NCBI GenBank assembly: GCA_001897355.1
Contig: MKST01000007.1
Coordinates: 124,228 to 188,227, forward strand
Length of the DNA: 64,000 bases
DNA from: Solirubrobacterales bacterium 67-14
GTDB taxonomy: Bacteria; Actinomycetota; Thermoleophilia; Solirubrobacterales; 70-9
Direction of reading: 5' to 3'
Shown one piece after another: positions 1 through 9,518 of this stretch (position 1 is the first letter of the stretch; the number at the start of each line of letters is the position of its first letter). Made by a program: the position numbers and the translations under genes. The notes below the pieces were generated by a model. That model worked only from the letters and a program-made list of their open reading frames with translations, was not told where the DNA came from and searched no databases.

Positions 1-52
1 CCGTTCACAGGATTTCAACTCCACCGCTGTATGGCCCTTCTAGCTTGAAGCC

Positions 53-313
53 ATGGAACGGATCGAAAGCAGAGTGGCGAAGGTCGCCAAATCGGACAAG
101 ACCCCCAAGGCGGCAGCTGCGGTGGTGCTATCCGGATCAATCCTCAGCGGAGCCGACAACGTCCAGGCGGTCTCTCTGACCGCGGCAACCCTGGCCGTGG
201 CCGAAATGGCACGAAGCCGCTTCGGCGTGAAAGGCTTGCGCTCGAGTGGCACCCGCAGCTCCGACAAGAAGATCGACGGCCGGATCGGATCGGTCGTCAG
301 CCGCACCCCCTGA
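53..313 (+). CDS. Small hypothetical protein
   Basis: An 86-residue open frame from an ATG at 53. I do not recognise a domain. It is rich in Ala, Ser and Lys/Arg, with a moderately hydrophobic stretch at about residues 20-50 that is not a convincing membrane segment. There is no strong ribosome binding site, and its 3' end overlaps the longest reading of the DUF3817 gene in another frame. Codon use is compatible with the neighbours, so it may be real, but support is weak. Confidence 0.35.
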   Translation: MERIESRVAKVAKSDKTPKAAAAVVLSGSILSGADNVQAVSLTAATLAVAEMARSRFGVKGLRSSGTRSSDKKIDGRIGSVVSRTP

Positions 314-662
314 TCCTCTCTCCCCGGGGGGGTTCGGCAACCGTTTCAGGAGGCTGGTCAACTTCCACCGGATGGAAGTGGTCAGCCTCTGCCATTCGGT
401 CGTCTACACCGGGCTTCTGCTCTGCGCCTTCGTGCTCGGCAAGCCGCAGCCGTTCACCTTCATCCTCGGGCTTTCCCACGGCCTGCTCTGGATCGGCATG
501 TCGATCGCCTCGATCCTCGCGGTCCGCTACCGGGTGATCAACCTGCGTCTCGCCCTGGCCATCACCCTGCTCGGCTGCATCGCGCCCTTCTTCGGCTCGA
601 TCGAGTTTCTGCGCCAGGGTCGCCGGCGTGCCCCCTCCGAGCCGGAGGCGCTGACCTCGTGA
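246..662 (+). CDS. DUF3817-type small integral membrane protein
   Basis: A short membrane protein whose conserved part starts with an FHRMEVVS segment at about residues 40-47. Three hydrophobic helices follow (roughly residues 45-65, 70-90 and 98-115), joined by short loops, with a basic C-terminal tail. This layout matches the DUF3817 family, whose function is unknown. The start is uncertain. The GTG at 246 has a GAAAGG upstream, but the residues before about 36 look unlike the family, so CTG 354 or ATG 372 are alternatives. The stop overlaps the GTG of the next gene, suggesting translational coupling with the deaminase. Confidence 0.6.
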   Translation: MAPAAPTRRSTAGSDRSSAAPPDPLSPGGFGNRFRRLVNFHRMEVVSLCHSVVYTGLLLCAFVLGKPQPFTFILGLSHGLLWIGMSIASILAVRYRVINLRLALAITLLGCIAPFFGSIEFLRQGRRRAPSEPEALTS

Positions 663-1960
663 GCGGAGGACGCGAGCTGCTGCTCACCAACGCCGTGCTC
701 GACGGCGAGCGGGTCGCGCTGACCGCGGAAAACGGAGTGATCACCGCGATCGGGCCGGAAACGGACCTCGACCCGTCAGCCGCGGCAGACGTCGCCGCCG
801 AGACCCTCGACGCCGCTGGCGGCATCCTCAGCCCGCCCCTGGTCAACGGCCACACCCACGCCGCGATGACCCTCTTCCGTGGCCACGGCGACGACCTGCC
901 GCTGATGCGCTGGCTCCAAGAGGCGATCTGGCCGGTCGAGGCAAAGCTGGACGCGGAAGACGTCTACTGGGGCACCCGGCTCGCCTGCCTGGAGATGATC
1001 CGCTCGGGGACGATCGGCTTCTGGGACATGTACTGGCAGCCCGCTTCGACCGCCCGCGCGGTCGAAGACGCCGGGCTGAGAGCGGTGATCGGGCCGCCCC
1101 TCTTCGACCCGCCCGACCGGCCGTTGGAGGAGCGCAACCGGGAACTGGAGGCCCAGCTCGACGAGCTGGCCGGCTTCGGCGACCGGGTCCACGCCGCGGT
1201 CGCCCCTCATGCGATCTACACGGTCGGCACCGCCAGCCTCGAATACGCGGTCTGCTTGGCTGCCGAGCGGGATCTGCCGATCCACATCCACCTTTCCGAG
1301 ACCGAAGGCGAACTCAACGACTGCCTCGATGCGCATAGCAAGCGCCCGGCCGTCTACCTCGACGACCTCGGGATGCTCGGCCCAAACACCACCCTCGCCC
1401 ATGGGGTCTGGCTGAACCGCGAGGAACTGGAACTGATCGCCGACCGTGGCGCGACCGTAACCACCAACCCGGTCGCCAACCAGAAGCTGGCGGTCGGCGG
1501 TGCCTTCCCCTATCCCGAGGCCGCGCGAGCCGGGGCGTCGATCGCGCTCGGCACCGACGGAGCCGGCTCGAACAACTCGCTCGACCTGCTGGCCGACCTC
1601 AAGTCCTTCGCCTTGATCCAGCGGCACGCGGCGGCGGATGCCGAGGCGATTCCGATCGAGGAAGCCTTCGCGATCGCCACCGGCCATCGCTCGGACTTGA
1701 TCGGACGCCTCGGCCGCCCCGCCCTGCCCGCCGGCGATCCGCTCACGGTCGGCGCCCCGGCCGACTTCATCGTGCTCGATCCCGCGACTCCGGAACTGGG
1801 GGTCGGCGACATCACCTCGAATCTCGTCTACTCGGCCAACGGCAATGCGGTGAAGGACACGGTCGTCGACGGCCGGATCCTGATGCGCGACCGAGTGGTC
1901 GAAGGCCACGACGAGATCCTCGCCCGGTCCGCCGAGCGAGCGAGCCGCCTGTTCAGCTGA
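659..1960 (+). CDS. Amidohydrolase, MtaD/TrzA-like (methylthioadenosine/S-adenosylhomocysteine deaminase type)
   Basis: A cytosolic metal-dependent deaminase of the amidohydrolase superfamily, 433 residues, the usual length. The metal-site residues are visible: the NGHTHA pair (His65, His67), His211 in HIHLSETE, His248 in LAHGVWL and Asp300 in LGTDGAGSNN. The SETE and TNPVANQKL signatures are those of the MtaD/TrzN/AtzB group, which deaminates methylthioadenosine, S-adenosylhomocysteine or related purines and triazines. The exact substrate cannot be read from the sequence. The start is the GTG that overlaps the previous stop. A 14-bp hairpin follows at 1990-2027. Confidence 0.85.
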   Translation: MSGGRELLLTNAVLDGERVALTAENGVITAIGPETDLDPSAAADVAAETLDAAGGILSPPLVNGHTHAAMTLFRGHGDDLPLMRWLQEAIWPVEAKLDAEDVYWGTRLACLEMIRSGTIGFWDMYWQPASTARAVEDAGLRAVIGPPLFDPPDRPLEERNRELEAQLDELAGFGDRVHAAVAPHAIYTVGTASLEYAVCLAAERDLPIHIHLSETEGELNDCLDAHSKRPAVYLDDLGMLGPNTTLAHGVWLNREELELIADRGATVTTNPVANQKLAVGGAFPYPEAARAGASIALGTDGAGSNNSLDLLADLKSFALIQRHAAADAEAIPIEEAFAIATGHRSDLIGRLGRPALPAGDPLTVGAPADFIVLDPATPELGVGDITSNLVYSANGNAVKDTVVDGRILMRDRVVEGHDEILARSAERASRLFS

Positions 1961-1989
1961 CGCCAGGCCGCAGGGTGGCTGTGCGCACT

Positions 1990-2027
1990 GGGTCGGATTT
2001 CCGTCGCAGGCACCGGAAATCCGACCC
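1990..2027. terminator. Strong hairpin after the deaminase gene
   Basis: A perfect 14-bp stem (1990-2003 with 2014-2027, GGGTCGGATTTCCG and its complement) closes a 10-base loop 29 bases after the stop at 1960. It sits between convergent genes, so it can act in both directions. There is no U-tract, so intrinsic termination is inferred from position and stem strength only. It lies in the one gene-free stretch above 300 bases (1961-2263). Confidence 0.6.
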
Positions 2028-2121
2028 ACCGCTGGCGAGGTAGGGCATTGAGGGGGTGAACGGGTCGGTACTACCGGCTCTGGCGGCTCAGCCAGCCTCA
2101 GAGGCGGCCCTGGACCACCGA

Positions 2122-2160
2122 GGTTGAAGAAGTGGTCCGTATATGACCAAAAACTCAATC
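2122..2160. repeat. Nested hairpin repeat, copy 1 (downstream of the M23 peptidase)
   Basis: An inner stem TGGTC/GACCA (2133-2137 with 2145-2149) closes a CGTATAT loop. Outside it is a second stem (2122-2127 with 2155-2160) separated by an A-rich internal loop. The right half, ACCAAAAACTCAATCTCGCG, recurs beside the second coiled-coil hydrolase gene (17929-17965), where the arms differ but still pair. It lies about 100 bases 3' of the minus-strand M23 gene. Confidence 0.6.
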
Positions 2161-2263
2161 TCGCGAAGACAAGCTCCCGAGGCTCAGGTACTTGAGCTGC
2201 CGTTTCCCGGCGTCGACGAAGCCACGGCACCCGCAGGTGCGTCCTGGGCGCGTTGCCCGAGCC

Positions 2264-3529
2264 CTACAGGTAGCCGAGAGGGTCCTGGGCCACGCCGTTG
2301 ATGCGGACCTCGAAGTGGAGGTGGGGTCCGGTGGAGCTGCCGGTGTTGCCGGAGTAGCCGATGACCTGGCCCTGGTCGACCGATTGGCCGGCCGAGACGG
2401 CGAAGCCGGACTGGTGGCCGTAACAGGTGGAGAGGCCGCTGCCGTGGTCGATGCAGGTGTAGTTGCCGTAGCCGCCGTTGTAGGAGGCCATGATCACGGT
2501 GCCGCCCTTGGCGGCGCGGATCGGGGTCCCTTCGGGCACGGCGATGTCGATGCCCTCGTGGTAGGTCGAGCCGATCCCGCCGGGTGAGCTGCGGGCGCCG
2601 AAACCCGAGGTCAGGGTGCCGCTGACCGGCCAGATCAGGCCGGCGGCGGAAGGCGAGGTCATCGGGCCGGCGGGCAACACGCTCACGCCGGAGGCGGCCG
2701 CGACCTGCTCGGCGATCTTCTGCTGGAGGTCGGACTCGATGTCCTCGAGGTGGTCGACCTTGCTGTTGATGCTGTTGACCTTGGCCTGGCGTTCGGAGCG
2801 GACCGATTTCAGTTCGGCCTGCTGATCCTGAACCGCCTTGCGAGCCGTCGCGAGGTTCTGCTCCTCGGCTGCGATCTGATCACGGGCGGCCTCGATCGTG
2901 TCCTTCGCCTTCTTGAGGCGGATCACGGTTGCTTCCTGCTGGTCGCGCAGGTCACGCACCCGGCCGACGATCGATTCGTTGCGGTTCTGGATCTGCTCGA
3001 TGTAGCTCGAGCTTTCGATCAGGTCGCTGTAGCTCTTGGTGGTCAGGATCAGGTCGGAGATCCCGGAATCGCCGGCCTTGTAGATCGCGATCAGGCGCTG
3101 CTTCAGCACGCCCAGCGAGCGCTTGAGGCGGGCGGCGAGGATCTTCAGCTGGTGGTAGGCCTTGTCGACCTGGGCCTGGGCGACGTCGAGTTCCTGCTGC
3201 TTGGCCGCCAGACGGAGTTCGGCGTCATGCTCCTGCGCACGGAGGGCCGAGACCTGCGCCTCGTAATTGTCAATCTTGGCGCTGAGGCCGGCGATCTCGT
3301 CGGTCAGCACCCCCTTCTTCTCGTTCTGCTCGGCGATCTTGCTCTGGGTGTCGTTCAGCTGGTCCTCGGTCGAAGCCGACGCGGGACGGCCGCCGACGCT
3401 CAGGACGAGCAGCGGGGCCAGAGCCGCGAATGCCAGTAGCAATGCGGCACGGGCCTTGTTACGACGGACCGCAGAGGGACCGGGATTGAGGGGGTTGAGG
3501 AAGTGCACTCCGGGGCAGTGTAAGGACAT
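2264..3529 (-). CDS. Secreted M23-family cell-wall endopeptidase with N-terminal coiled coil
   Basis: A peptidoglycan endopeptidase of about 421 residues. A basic N-terminus and hydrophobic stretch (about residues 22-48) ending near ASA form a signal peptide. A long coiled coil follows (about 55-290), then a zinc peptidase M23 (LytM) domain. Metal and catalytic residues are present: HEGID (His324, Asp328), His372 in YGHQS and the GPHLHFEV box (His403, His405). The coiled coil plus hydrolase plan resembles EnvC and the RipA/CwlO type, in which the coiled coil controls activity. The coiled coil is clearly related to that of the NlpC/P60 protein at 18024. The ATG at 3529 lacks a good ribosome binding site; a GTG seven codons later is possible. 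Confidence 0.88.
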   Translation of the reverse strand: MSLHCPGVHFLNPLNPGPSAVRRNKARAALLLAFAALAPLLVLSVGGRPASASTEDQLNDTQSKIAEQNEKKGVLTDEIAGLSAKIDNYEAQVSALRAQEHDAELRLAAKQQELDVAQAQVDKAYHQLKILAARLKRSLGVLKQRLIAIYKAGDSGISDLILTTKSYSDLIESSSYIEQIQNRNESIVGRVRDLRDQQEATVIRLKKAKDTIEAARDQIAAEEQNLATARKAVQDQQAELKSVRSERQAKVNSINSKVDHLEDIESDLQQKIAEQVAAASGVSVLPAGPMTSPSAAGLIWPVSGTLTSGFGARSSPGGIGSTYHEGIDIAVPEGTPIRAAKGGTVIMASYNGGYGNYTCIDHGSGLSTCYGHQSGFAVSAGQSVDQGQVIGYSGNTGSSTGPHLHFEVRINGVAQDPLGYL

Positions 3530-3601
3530 GCACACAAAGCGCCGTCCGGCACGAAGGCCTGCAATCCGTTTTGCCGCGGGTGCCCAGCGTAGGATCGTCG
3601 A

Positions 3602-4771
<1,170 letters not shown>

Positions 4772-4783
4772 GCGGGCCTGGCC

Positions 4784-5527
4784 ATGAGCGGAACGATCAA
4801 CCACGGACTGGCCCAACTCGCCGCCGTCGACCAGGGTTTCTTCACCGACCGTTCCGGTGGCGGCTGCATCCAGGACAACAAGCTCTTCTGCCCGGGCTGG
4901 GTGGCCGACAACTACGACCGCTACGTCCACCCCACCCTGCAGCACCTGGTCCTGGTCGGCAGCGCGGTCGCGGCCGGTTTCCTGATCGCCTTCGCCCTCG
5001 CGATCTTCGCCCACCGGCACCGCTGGCTGCAGACCCCGTTCCTGGCCGGCACCGGGATCCTCTACACGATCCCCTCGATCTCCTTCTTCTTTCTGCTCCT
5101 GCCGATCACCGGCCGCGGGGCGCTCACCGCGATCATCGCCCTGACCGCCTTCAACCTGCAGATCATCTTCCGCAACGTCACCAACGGTTTGCGCAATGTG
5201 CCGGCGAACGTGACCGAGGCGGCGACCGGGATCGGCATGACTCCGTCGCAGGTCCTCTGGCGGGTCGAGCTGCCGCTGGCCCTGCCCGAGGTCATTGCCG
5301 GCCTGCGGATCGCCACCGTGAGCACGGTCGCCCTCGCCACTCTGGCCGTCTTCGCCAACGGCGGCGGGCTCGGGACCGAGATCGTCACCGGTTCGAACAT
5401 CACCTTCAAGACCGGGATCATCGTGGCCGGCTCGATCGCCGTGATCATGGCGATCCTTTTCGACGCCGTGCTGCTGCTGATCGGCAAGCTGCTCGCCCCC
5501 TGGAAGCGGAAGCAGGCGCTTGTGTGA
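4784..5527 (+). CDS. opuCB: Osmoprotectant ABC transporter permease (OpuCB-like)
   Basis: An inner-membrane permease subunit of 247 residues with about five to six hydrophobic helices. The BPD_transp_1 coupling loop (EAATGIGMTPSQVLWRVELP, about residues 146-165) docks the ATPase. An unusual N-terminal stretch of about 45 residues carries two cysteines (GGCIQDNKLFCPG) before the first helix. It lies 12 bases after the ATPase gene and overlaps the next permease by four bases, so the subunits are probably co-translated. Two different permeases form the channel in OpuC-type systems. Confidence 0.85.
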   Translation: MSGTINHGLAQLAAVDQGFFTDRSGGGCIQDNKLFCPGWVADNYDRYVHPTLQHLVLVGSAVAAGFLIAFALAIFAHRHRWLQTPFLAGTGILYTIPSISFFFLLLPITGRGALTAIIALTAFNLQIIFRNVTNGLRNVPANVTEAATGIGMTPSQVLWRVELPLALPEVIAGLRIATVSTVALATLAVFANGGGLGTEIVTGSNITFKTGIIVAGSIAVIMAILFDAVLLLIGKLLAPWKRKQALV

Positions 5528-6252
5528 TTCCCCTGCCCGCGCTCACCCTGCCCACCGCTGCCTTCGGGCTCTTCGGCGACGCCTTCAATTTCGTCTTCGA
5601 CGGACGGGAGGCCGAGACCGGCGGGGTCACGGTCGGCGGGACCAGCCAGGTGCTGGATCTGGCGGCCAAGCAGCTTGAGGTGACCCTGCTCGCCCTGGCC
5701 GTGGCGATCCTGTTGGCGATGCCGGTCGGCCTCTGGCTCGGCCACCGCCAGAAGGGCGAGTTTCTTGCCGTCTCGGCCGGCAACGCGGGCCGGGCGATCC
5801 CCGAGCTGGCCCTGATCGCCCTGATGGCGGCCGCGATCGGGGTCGGGCTGGTCAACCTGGTCGTCGCCCTGGCGATCCTGGGGATCCCGCCGATCCTGAC
5901 CAACACCTACGTCGGGATCAGCCAGGTCGACCGCGCGTCGGTCGAAGCGGCCCGCGGGATGGGCATGACCGAGACCGCGATCGTCCGTAAGGTCGAACTG
6001 CCGCTGGCGGTGCCGACGATCATGGGCGGGGTTCGAACCGCGGCGATCAACATCATCGCCACCGCCACGATCGCGCCGCTGGCCGGCATCCTCACCCTCG
6101 GTGACTTCATCATCGCCCGCAACGTCTACGGTGACGCCGGGGTGCTGGCCGGGGCGATCCTGGTCGCCCTGATGGCTCTCGCCCTGGAAGGAACCCTGGC
6201 CGGGATCCAGTGGGCGATGACCTCGAAGGGCCTCAAGCTCAAGCGCTCCTAG
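5524..6252 (+). CDS. opuCD: Osmoprotectant ABC transporter permease (OpuCD-like)
   Basis: The second membrane subunit of the same importer, 242 residues, with a BPD_transp_1 fold. The coupling segment EAARGMGMTETAIVRKVELP (about 141-160) matches the equivalent loop of its partner. The start is a GTG inside the ATPase-permease operon, overlapping the preceding stop by four bases. Hydrophobic helices span most of residues 45-235. A 91-base gap with a good AAGGAGAG ribosome binding site then precedes the binding-protein gene. Confidence 0.85.
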   Translation: MIPLPALTLPTAAFGLFGDAFNFVFDGREAETGGVTVGGTSQVLDLAAKQLEVTLLALAVAILLAMPVGLWLGHRQKGEFLAVSAGNAGRAIPELALIALMAAAIGVGLVNLVVALAILGIPPILTNTYVGISQVDRASVEAARGMGMTETAIVRKVELPLAVPTIMGGVRTAAINIIATATIAPLAGILTLGDFIIARNVYGDAGVLAGAILVALMALALEGTLAGIQWAMTSKGLKLKRS

Positions 6253-6343
6253 GGCCGATCTTGCTTGACCGCCCGCTGAGCCGGATACGGTCTGTCTGAG
6301 AGACCTACCCAGTCCAACACCAGTCAAGGAGAGAGAACGACAG

Positions 6344-7324
6344 ATGCCTGTCAAGAAATTGCGCTACCTGCTGATGATCGCGCTGCTGGCCATGGCCCTC
6401 GGCCTGGTCGCCTGCGGTTCCGATGACGACGGCTCGAGCGACGATTCGTCCGGCTCCGGCGGGACCATCGAAAAGAACGCGGCCAACGCCGACACCCCGA
6501 CCCTGACCGTCGGCTCGAAGAACTTCACCGAACAGATCGTGCTCGGCGAGATCTACGCACAGGCTCTGGAGGCCGCGGGCTACAACGTCAACACCGACCT
6601 CAACCTCGGTTCCGAGACGGTCGCCCTGGCCGCCCTGAAGAAGGGCGAGATCTCCGGCTACCCCGAGTACATCTCCACTGCCCTAACCTCCTTCTTCAAC
6701 ACCGCGCCGGAGAAGGTCCCCGGTGACGTGAACGGCGCCTACGAGATGGCCAAGAAGGACTTGGCCAAGGATGGGATCACGGCCCTCACCCCGACCCCGT
6801 TCGCCAGCGCCAATGCGGTCGGCATGCTGACCTCCAAGGCCGAGGAGCTGGGCGTGACCAAGATCTCCGACCTCGAAGGCAAGAGCCAGGACCTGAAGCT
6901 CTACGGCTCGCCCGAGTGCCGCCAGCGGATCGACTGCCTGCTCGGCCTCCAGAAGTACTACGGGCTGGACTTCAAGTCGTTCACGCCGGTTGACATCGGC
7001 CTCCGCTACACGGTGCTCGACAAGGGCCAGGCCGACCTCTCGATCGTGTTCACCACCGACGCCCAGCTCGGCACCGGTGACGACAAGTACACGATCCTCG
7101 AGGACGACAAGGGCGTGTTGCCGGCCGGCAACGTGATCTTCCTGACCAAGCAGAAGACGATCGACCAGGCCGGCGAGGACTACGCCAAGACGATCGAACT
7201 CGTTCAGGAGGGCCTGACCGAAAAGGTGATGCAGGAGCTCGATGCCCGGGTCGACCTCGACAAGCAGGAGCCTGCCGACGTCGCCCACGAGTACCTCGTG
7301 GCCGGCGGTTACATCTCCGAGTAG
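6344..7324 (+). CDS. opuCC: Osmoprotectant ABC transporter, substrate-binding lipoprotein (OpuAC domain)
   Basis: The extracellular solute receptor of the importer, 326 residues. The N-terminus is a lipoprotein signal with the lipid-accepting Cys24 in LGLVACGSDDD, followed by a Ser/Asp/Gly linker. The mature part begins with LTVGSKNFTEQIVLGEIYAQ, the usual opening of OpuAC-type (glycine betaine/choline) receptors. Aromatic residues expected for binding quaternary ammonium groups are present (for example SGYPEYIST near 104-112). It is the last gene of the operon and is followed by a strong hairpin at 7338-7374. Confidence 0.9.
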   Translation: MPVKKLRYLLMIALLAMALGLVACGSDDDGSSDDSSGSGGTIEKNAANADTPTLTVGSKNFTEQIVLGEIYAQALEAAGYNVNTDLNLGSETVALAALKKGEISGYPEYISTALTSFFNTAPEKVPGDVNGAYEMAKKDLAKDGITALTPTPFASANAVGMLTSKAEELGVTKISDLEGKSQDLKLYGSPECRQRIDCLLGLQKYYGLDFKSFTPVDIGLRYTVLDKGQADLSIVFTTDAQLGTGDDKYTILEDDKGVLPAGNVIFLTKQKTIDQAGEDYAKTIELVQEGLTEKVMQELDARVDLDKQEPADVAHEYLVAGGYISE

Positions 7325-7337
7325 GACCAGCGCCGAA

Positions 7338-7374
7338 GGCGGGGTTGTCAGCAAATAGGTCTGACAACCCCGCC
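7338..7374. terminator. Bidirectional terminator hairpin
   Basis: A perfect 14-bp inverted repeat (7338-7351 with 7361-7374, GGCGGGGTTGTCAG and its complement) with a 9-base loop. It fills the gap between the convergent transporter operon and the lacI-type gene, so it probably ends transcripts from both sides. A long U-tract is absent. Confidence 0.7.
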
Positions 7375-7387
7375 CTCGAGCAAACGC

Positions 7388-8452
7388 TCAGGCGGCGCGA
7401 GCGGTCGACTGCCGGTCGATGATCCCGGTCGGGATGATCACCGGCTCCGGAACGGTGCCGTTGCCGTCGATCAGGTCGATCAGGGAGGACACGGCCGCCT
7501 GCCCGATCGCCTCGGGGTTCAAGGTCACGGCGGTGAGCGGTGGCTCGGCCCAGGCGCTGGCCTGCGAATCGGTGCAGCCGGCGATCATCAAGTCATCGGG
7601 AACGTTCAAGCCTTTGGCCCGGGCGGCCAGCAGGACACCCAGGGCCAACTGGTCGAGCGTGGCATAGATCGCGTCCGGCGGCCGGCTCATCTCCAGCAGC
7701 TGTTCGGCCGCCCTGACGCCCGCTCCTTCGTTGATCGGCCCCTCGACGACCTGGATCATCCTTTCCTGCCCACGGCTCTCACACCACTGCTCGTAGCCAT
7801 GGATGGCATCCCGGGTGTACGAGGTCACGGGTGAGGTCGAGATCAGCCCAATCCGGTCCGCCCCGTGTTCCGCCAGATGGGTCAGGATCGATTCGGTCGC
7901 TTTCACGTGATCGTTGTCCACCCAGCAATCGGCCCGGCCGTCACGAGGTGGGCCGTCACGGCGGCCCGTGGTGACGACGGGAACTCCCGCGGCATCGAGC
8001 GCATCGAGCAGCGGGTCGTCGCTGACCGGGTCGACCACGATCGCCCCGTCGACATCGACCTGGCCGAAGGCATCGGCGCCGATCCGCAGCCCCTCGACCA
8101 CGAGCGCCCGGCCACGTTCGACCGCAGCGCCGGTCGCGGCGCTGAGCAGCTGGATGAAGTAGTCGAAGTCGGCCAGGCCGAACGGGGTCTCCTTGCTGGA
8201 AGAGACGACGATCCCGAGCAGGCCGGACTTGCCGGAGACGAGGTTCCTCGCGTTGGCGTTCGGCCGGTAGCCGAGCTCCTCGGCGATCGCTGCTATCCGT
8301 CGCCGCGTGGCGTCCGGCAGGCGACCCTTGCCGCTCAGGGCGTGGGAGACCGTGGTCGGCGAGACATCAGCCGCAGCGGCCACATCCCTGATCCCGATTT
8401 TCCCGATCGACCCGTCGCCCACAGGCAAATCATAGAACCAATCGCTTGACAC
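7388..8452 (-). CDS. LacI-family transcriptional regulator
   Basis: A DNA-binding repressor of 354 residues. The LacI helix-turn-helix is near the N-terminus (IRDVAAAADVSPTTVSHALS, about residues 21-40), followed by the hinge region ending NLVSGKSG and a periplasmic-binding-protein-like sensor domain. It is transcribed away from the arginase-family operon. Two copies of an AAAAACGTTTTT palindrome lie in the gap, one directly against its GTG start, so it very probably represses both itself and the operon. The GTG at 8452 has no clear ribosome binding site; a GTG 11 codons later would still keep the whole helix-turn-helix. The inducer is unknown, presumably the operon's substrate. Confidence 0.88.
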   Translation of the reverse strand: MSSDWFYDLPVGDGSIGKIGIRDVAAAADVSPTTVSHALSGKGRLPDATRRRIAAIAEELGYRPNANARNLVSGKSGLLGIVVSSSKETPFGLADFDYFIQLLSAATGAAVERGRALVVEGLRIGADAFGQVDVDGAIVVDPVSDDPLLDALDAAGVPVVTTGRRDGPPRDGRADCWVDNDHVKATESILTHLAEHGADRIGLISTSPVTSYTRDAIHGYEQWCESRGQERMIQVVEGPINEGAGVRAAEQLLEMSRPPDAIYATLDQLALGVLLAARAKGLNVPDDLMIAGCTDSQASAWAEPPLTAVTLNPEAIGQAAVSSLIDLIDGNGTVPEPVIIPTGIIDRQSTARAA

Positions 8453-8468
8453 GCAAAAACGTTTTTGT
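8453..8468. promoter_or_regulatory. LacI-type operator O1
   Basis: GCAAAAACGTTTTTGT, a near-perfect palindrome centred on CG at 8460/8461, as LacI-family operators are. It abuts the start codon of the lacI-type gene, so binding would block its transcription or initiation. It shares the GCAAAAACGTTTTT core with O2, 34 bases away centre to centre. Confidence 0.75.
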
Positions 8469-8486
8469 TAGAACAGCCCCGAGGGC

Positions 8487-8502
8487 GCAAAAACGTTTTT
8501 TC
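8487..8502. promoter_or_regulatory. LacI-type operator O2
   Basis: GCAAAAACGTTTTTTC, the second copy of the same palindrome, centred on 8494/8495. It lies 27 bases before the ATG of the arginase-family gene and just upstream of its ribosome binding site (GAAGGAGGAG, 8517-8526). Two sites about three helical turns apart suggest co-operative binding. Confidence 0.75.
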
Positions 8503-8528
8503 TTGCGCAAGGTCGAGAAGGAGGAGTT

Positions 8529-9518
8529 ATGAGCGAAACCGACGTGAAGGCGATCGGCCAGGACGATCCGACCATGTGGAGCAGCCTGCTCCACTCCGGT
8601 CTCAGCAATTCATTTCTCCGCCTCCCACATGTACCGGCCGATTCCGGGGCCCTCCGCGACTACGGGGCAAAGGCCGCCATCTACGGGATCCCCTTCGACG
8701 CGACCAACATCAGCCGCACCGGTGCCAACTACGGTCCGCGCGGGATCAGGGACGTCTCCTGCCAGTTCCTCACCTTCAACGCAACGCTGGGCTTCGACCT
8801 GCTCGAGGTGCTGAATCCGGTCGATTGCGGCGACACCGACATCGTGCTCGCCAACGCCGAGAAGACCTTCGCCCGCGCCCAGGCCGACCTCAGCCAGATA
8901 ATCGCGGCCGGATCCCTGCCCGTCACCTTCGGCGGTGACCACTCGATCACCATCCCGGCGGCGCGGGCGATGACCGCAGCACACGACGACCCGGGACTGG
9001 TCCTGGTCGACATGCACCTCGACACGGCCCCCGATGTCGGCGGCGAACTGCTCAACCACTGCTGCCCGATCACCCGGGCGGTGGATGCCGGGTTCGATCC
9101 GGAGAAGATCGCACTGGTCGGCATCTCGGGCTGGATGAACCCGAAGACGGAGCTGAAGTACTGCGAGGACAACGGCATCACCGTGATCTGGCTGGAAGAG
9201 ATCTGGGAGAAGGGCACCAGCTGGGCCGCCGAGAAGGCGCGCGAGGTGGCCGGTGCCGGCGACGGCATCTACCTTTCCTTCGACGTCGACTCGCTCGACG
9301 CGGCCCACGCACCGGGAACCTGCTGCCCGAGCCCGGGAGGCCTCACCAGCCGCGAGGCAATCGAGCTGGTGCGAGGGGTGTCCAGCGGCGGCCTGCTCGG
9401 AGTGGACGTGGTCGAGGTGGCACCCAGCCTCGACCCGACCCCGGCCACCGCGCTGATCGGCGGACGGATCGCGCTCGAGGCAATGGCCTTCCACGCCGGA
9501 GCCAAACTGCCCCGGTGA
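8529..9518 (+). CDS. Arginase/agmatinase-family ureohydrolase with unusual Cys-Cys-Pro active-site loops
   Basis: A binuclear-metal hydrolase of the arginase superfamily, 329 residues, expected to split urea from a guanidino compound. All six metal ligands are seen: His138 (GGDHS), Asp161, His163 and Asp165 (DMHLD), and Asp252 and Asp254 (SFDVD). Two substrate-side loops are odd. The usual HGTPF is HCCPI (His177-Cys178-Cys179-Pro180), and the usual APGTGTP is APGTCCP (Cys265, Cys266). The substrate is therefore uncertain: agmatine, guanidinobutyrate, guanidine or another ureido compound. It leads an operon with an amidase and a permease and is probably controlled by the divergent LacI regulator. 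Confidence 0.85.
   Translation: MSETDVKAIGQDDPTMWSSLLHSGLSNSFLRLPHVPADSGALRDYGAKAAIYGIPFDATNISRTGANYGPRGIRDVSCQFLTFNATLGFDLLEVLNPVDCGDTDIVLANAEKTFARAQADLSQIIAAGSLPVTFGGDHSITIPAARAMTAAHDDPGLVLVDMHLDTAPDVGGELLNHCCPITRAVDAGFDPEKIALVGISGWMNPKTELKYCEDNGITVIWLEEIWEKGTSWAAEKAREVAGAGDGIYLSFDVDSLDAAHAPGTCCPSPGGLTSREAIELVRGVSSGGLLGVDVVEVAPSLDPTPATALIGGRIALEAMAFHAGAKLPR

Noticed and set aside
776-2230. Long minus-strand frame of 484 codons opposite the MtaD-like gene
   Set aside because: It mirrors the real gene, has Arg/Gly/Asp-rich low-complexity sequence and no recognisable domain. High GC makes long antisense frames common here.
6253-6343. Possible sigma-70 promoter (TTGACC) before the binding-protein gene opuCC
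   Set aside because: No convincing -10 at 16-18 bases follows, so an internal promoter is not supported.
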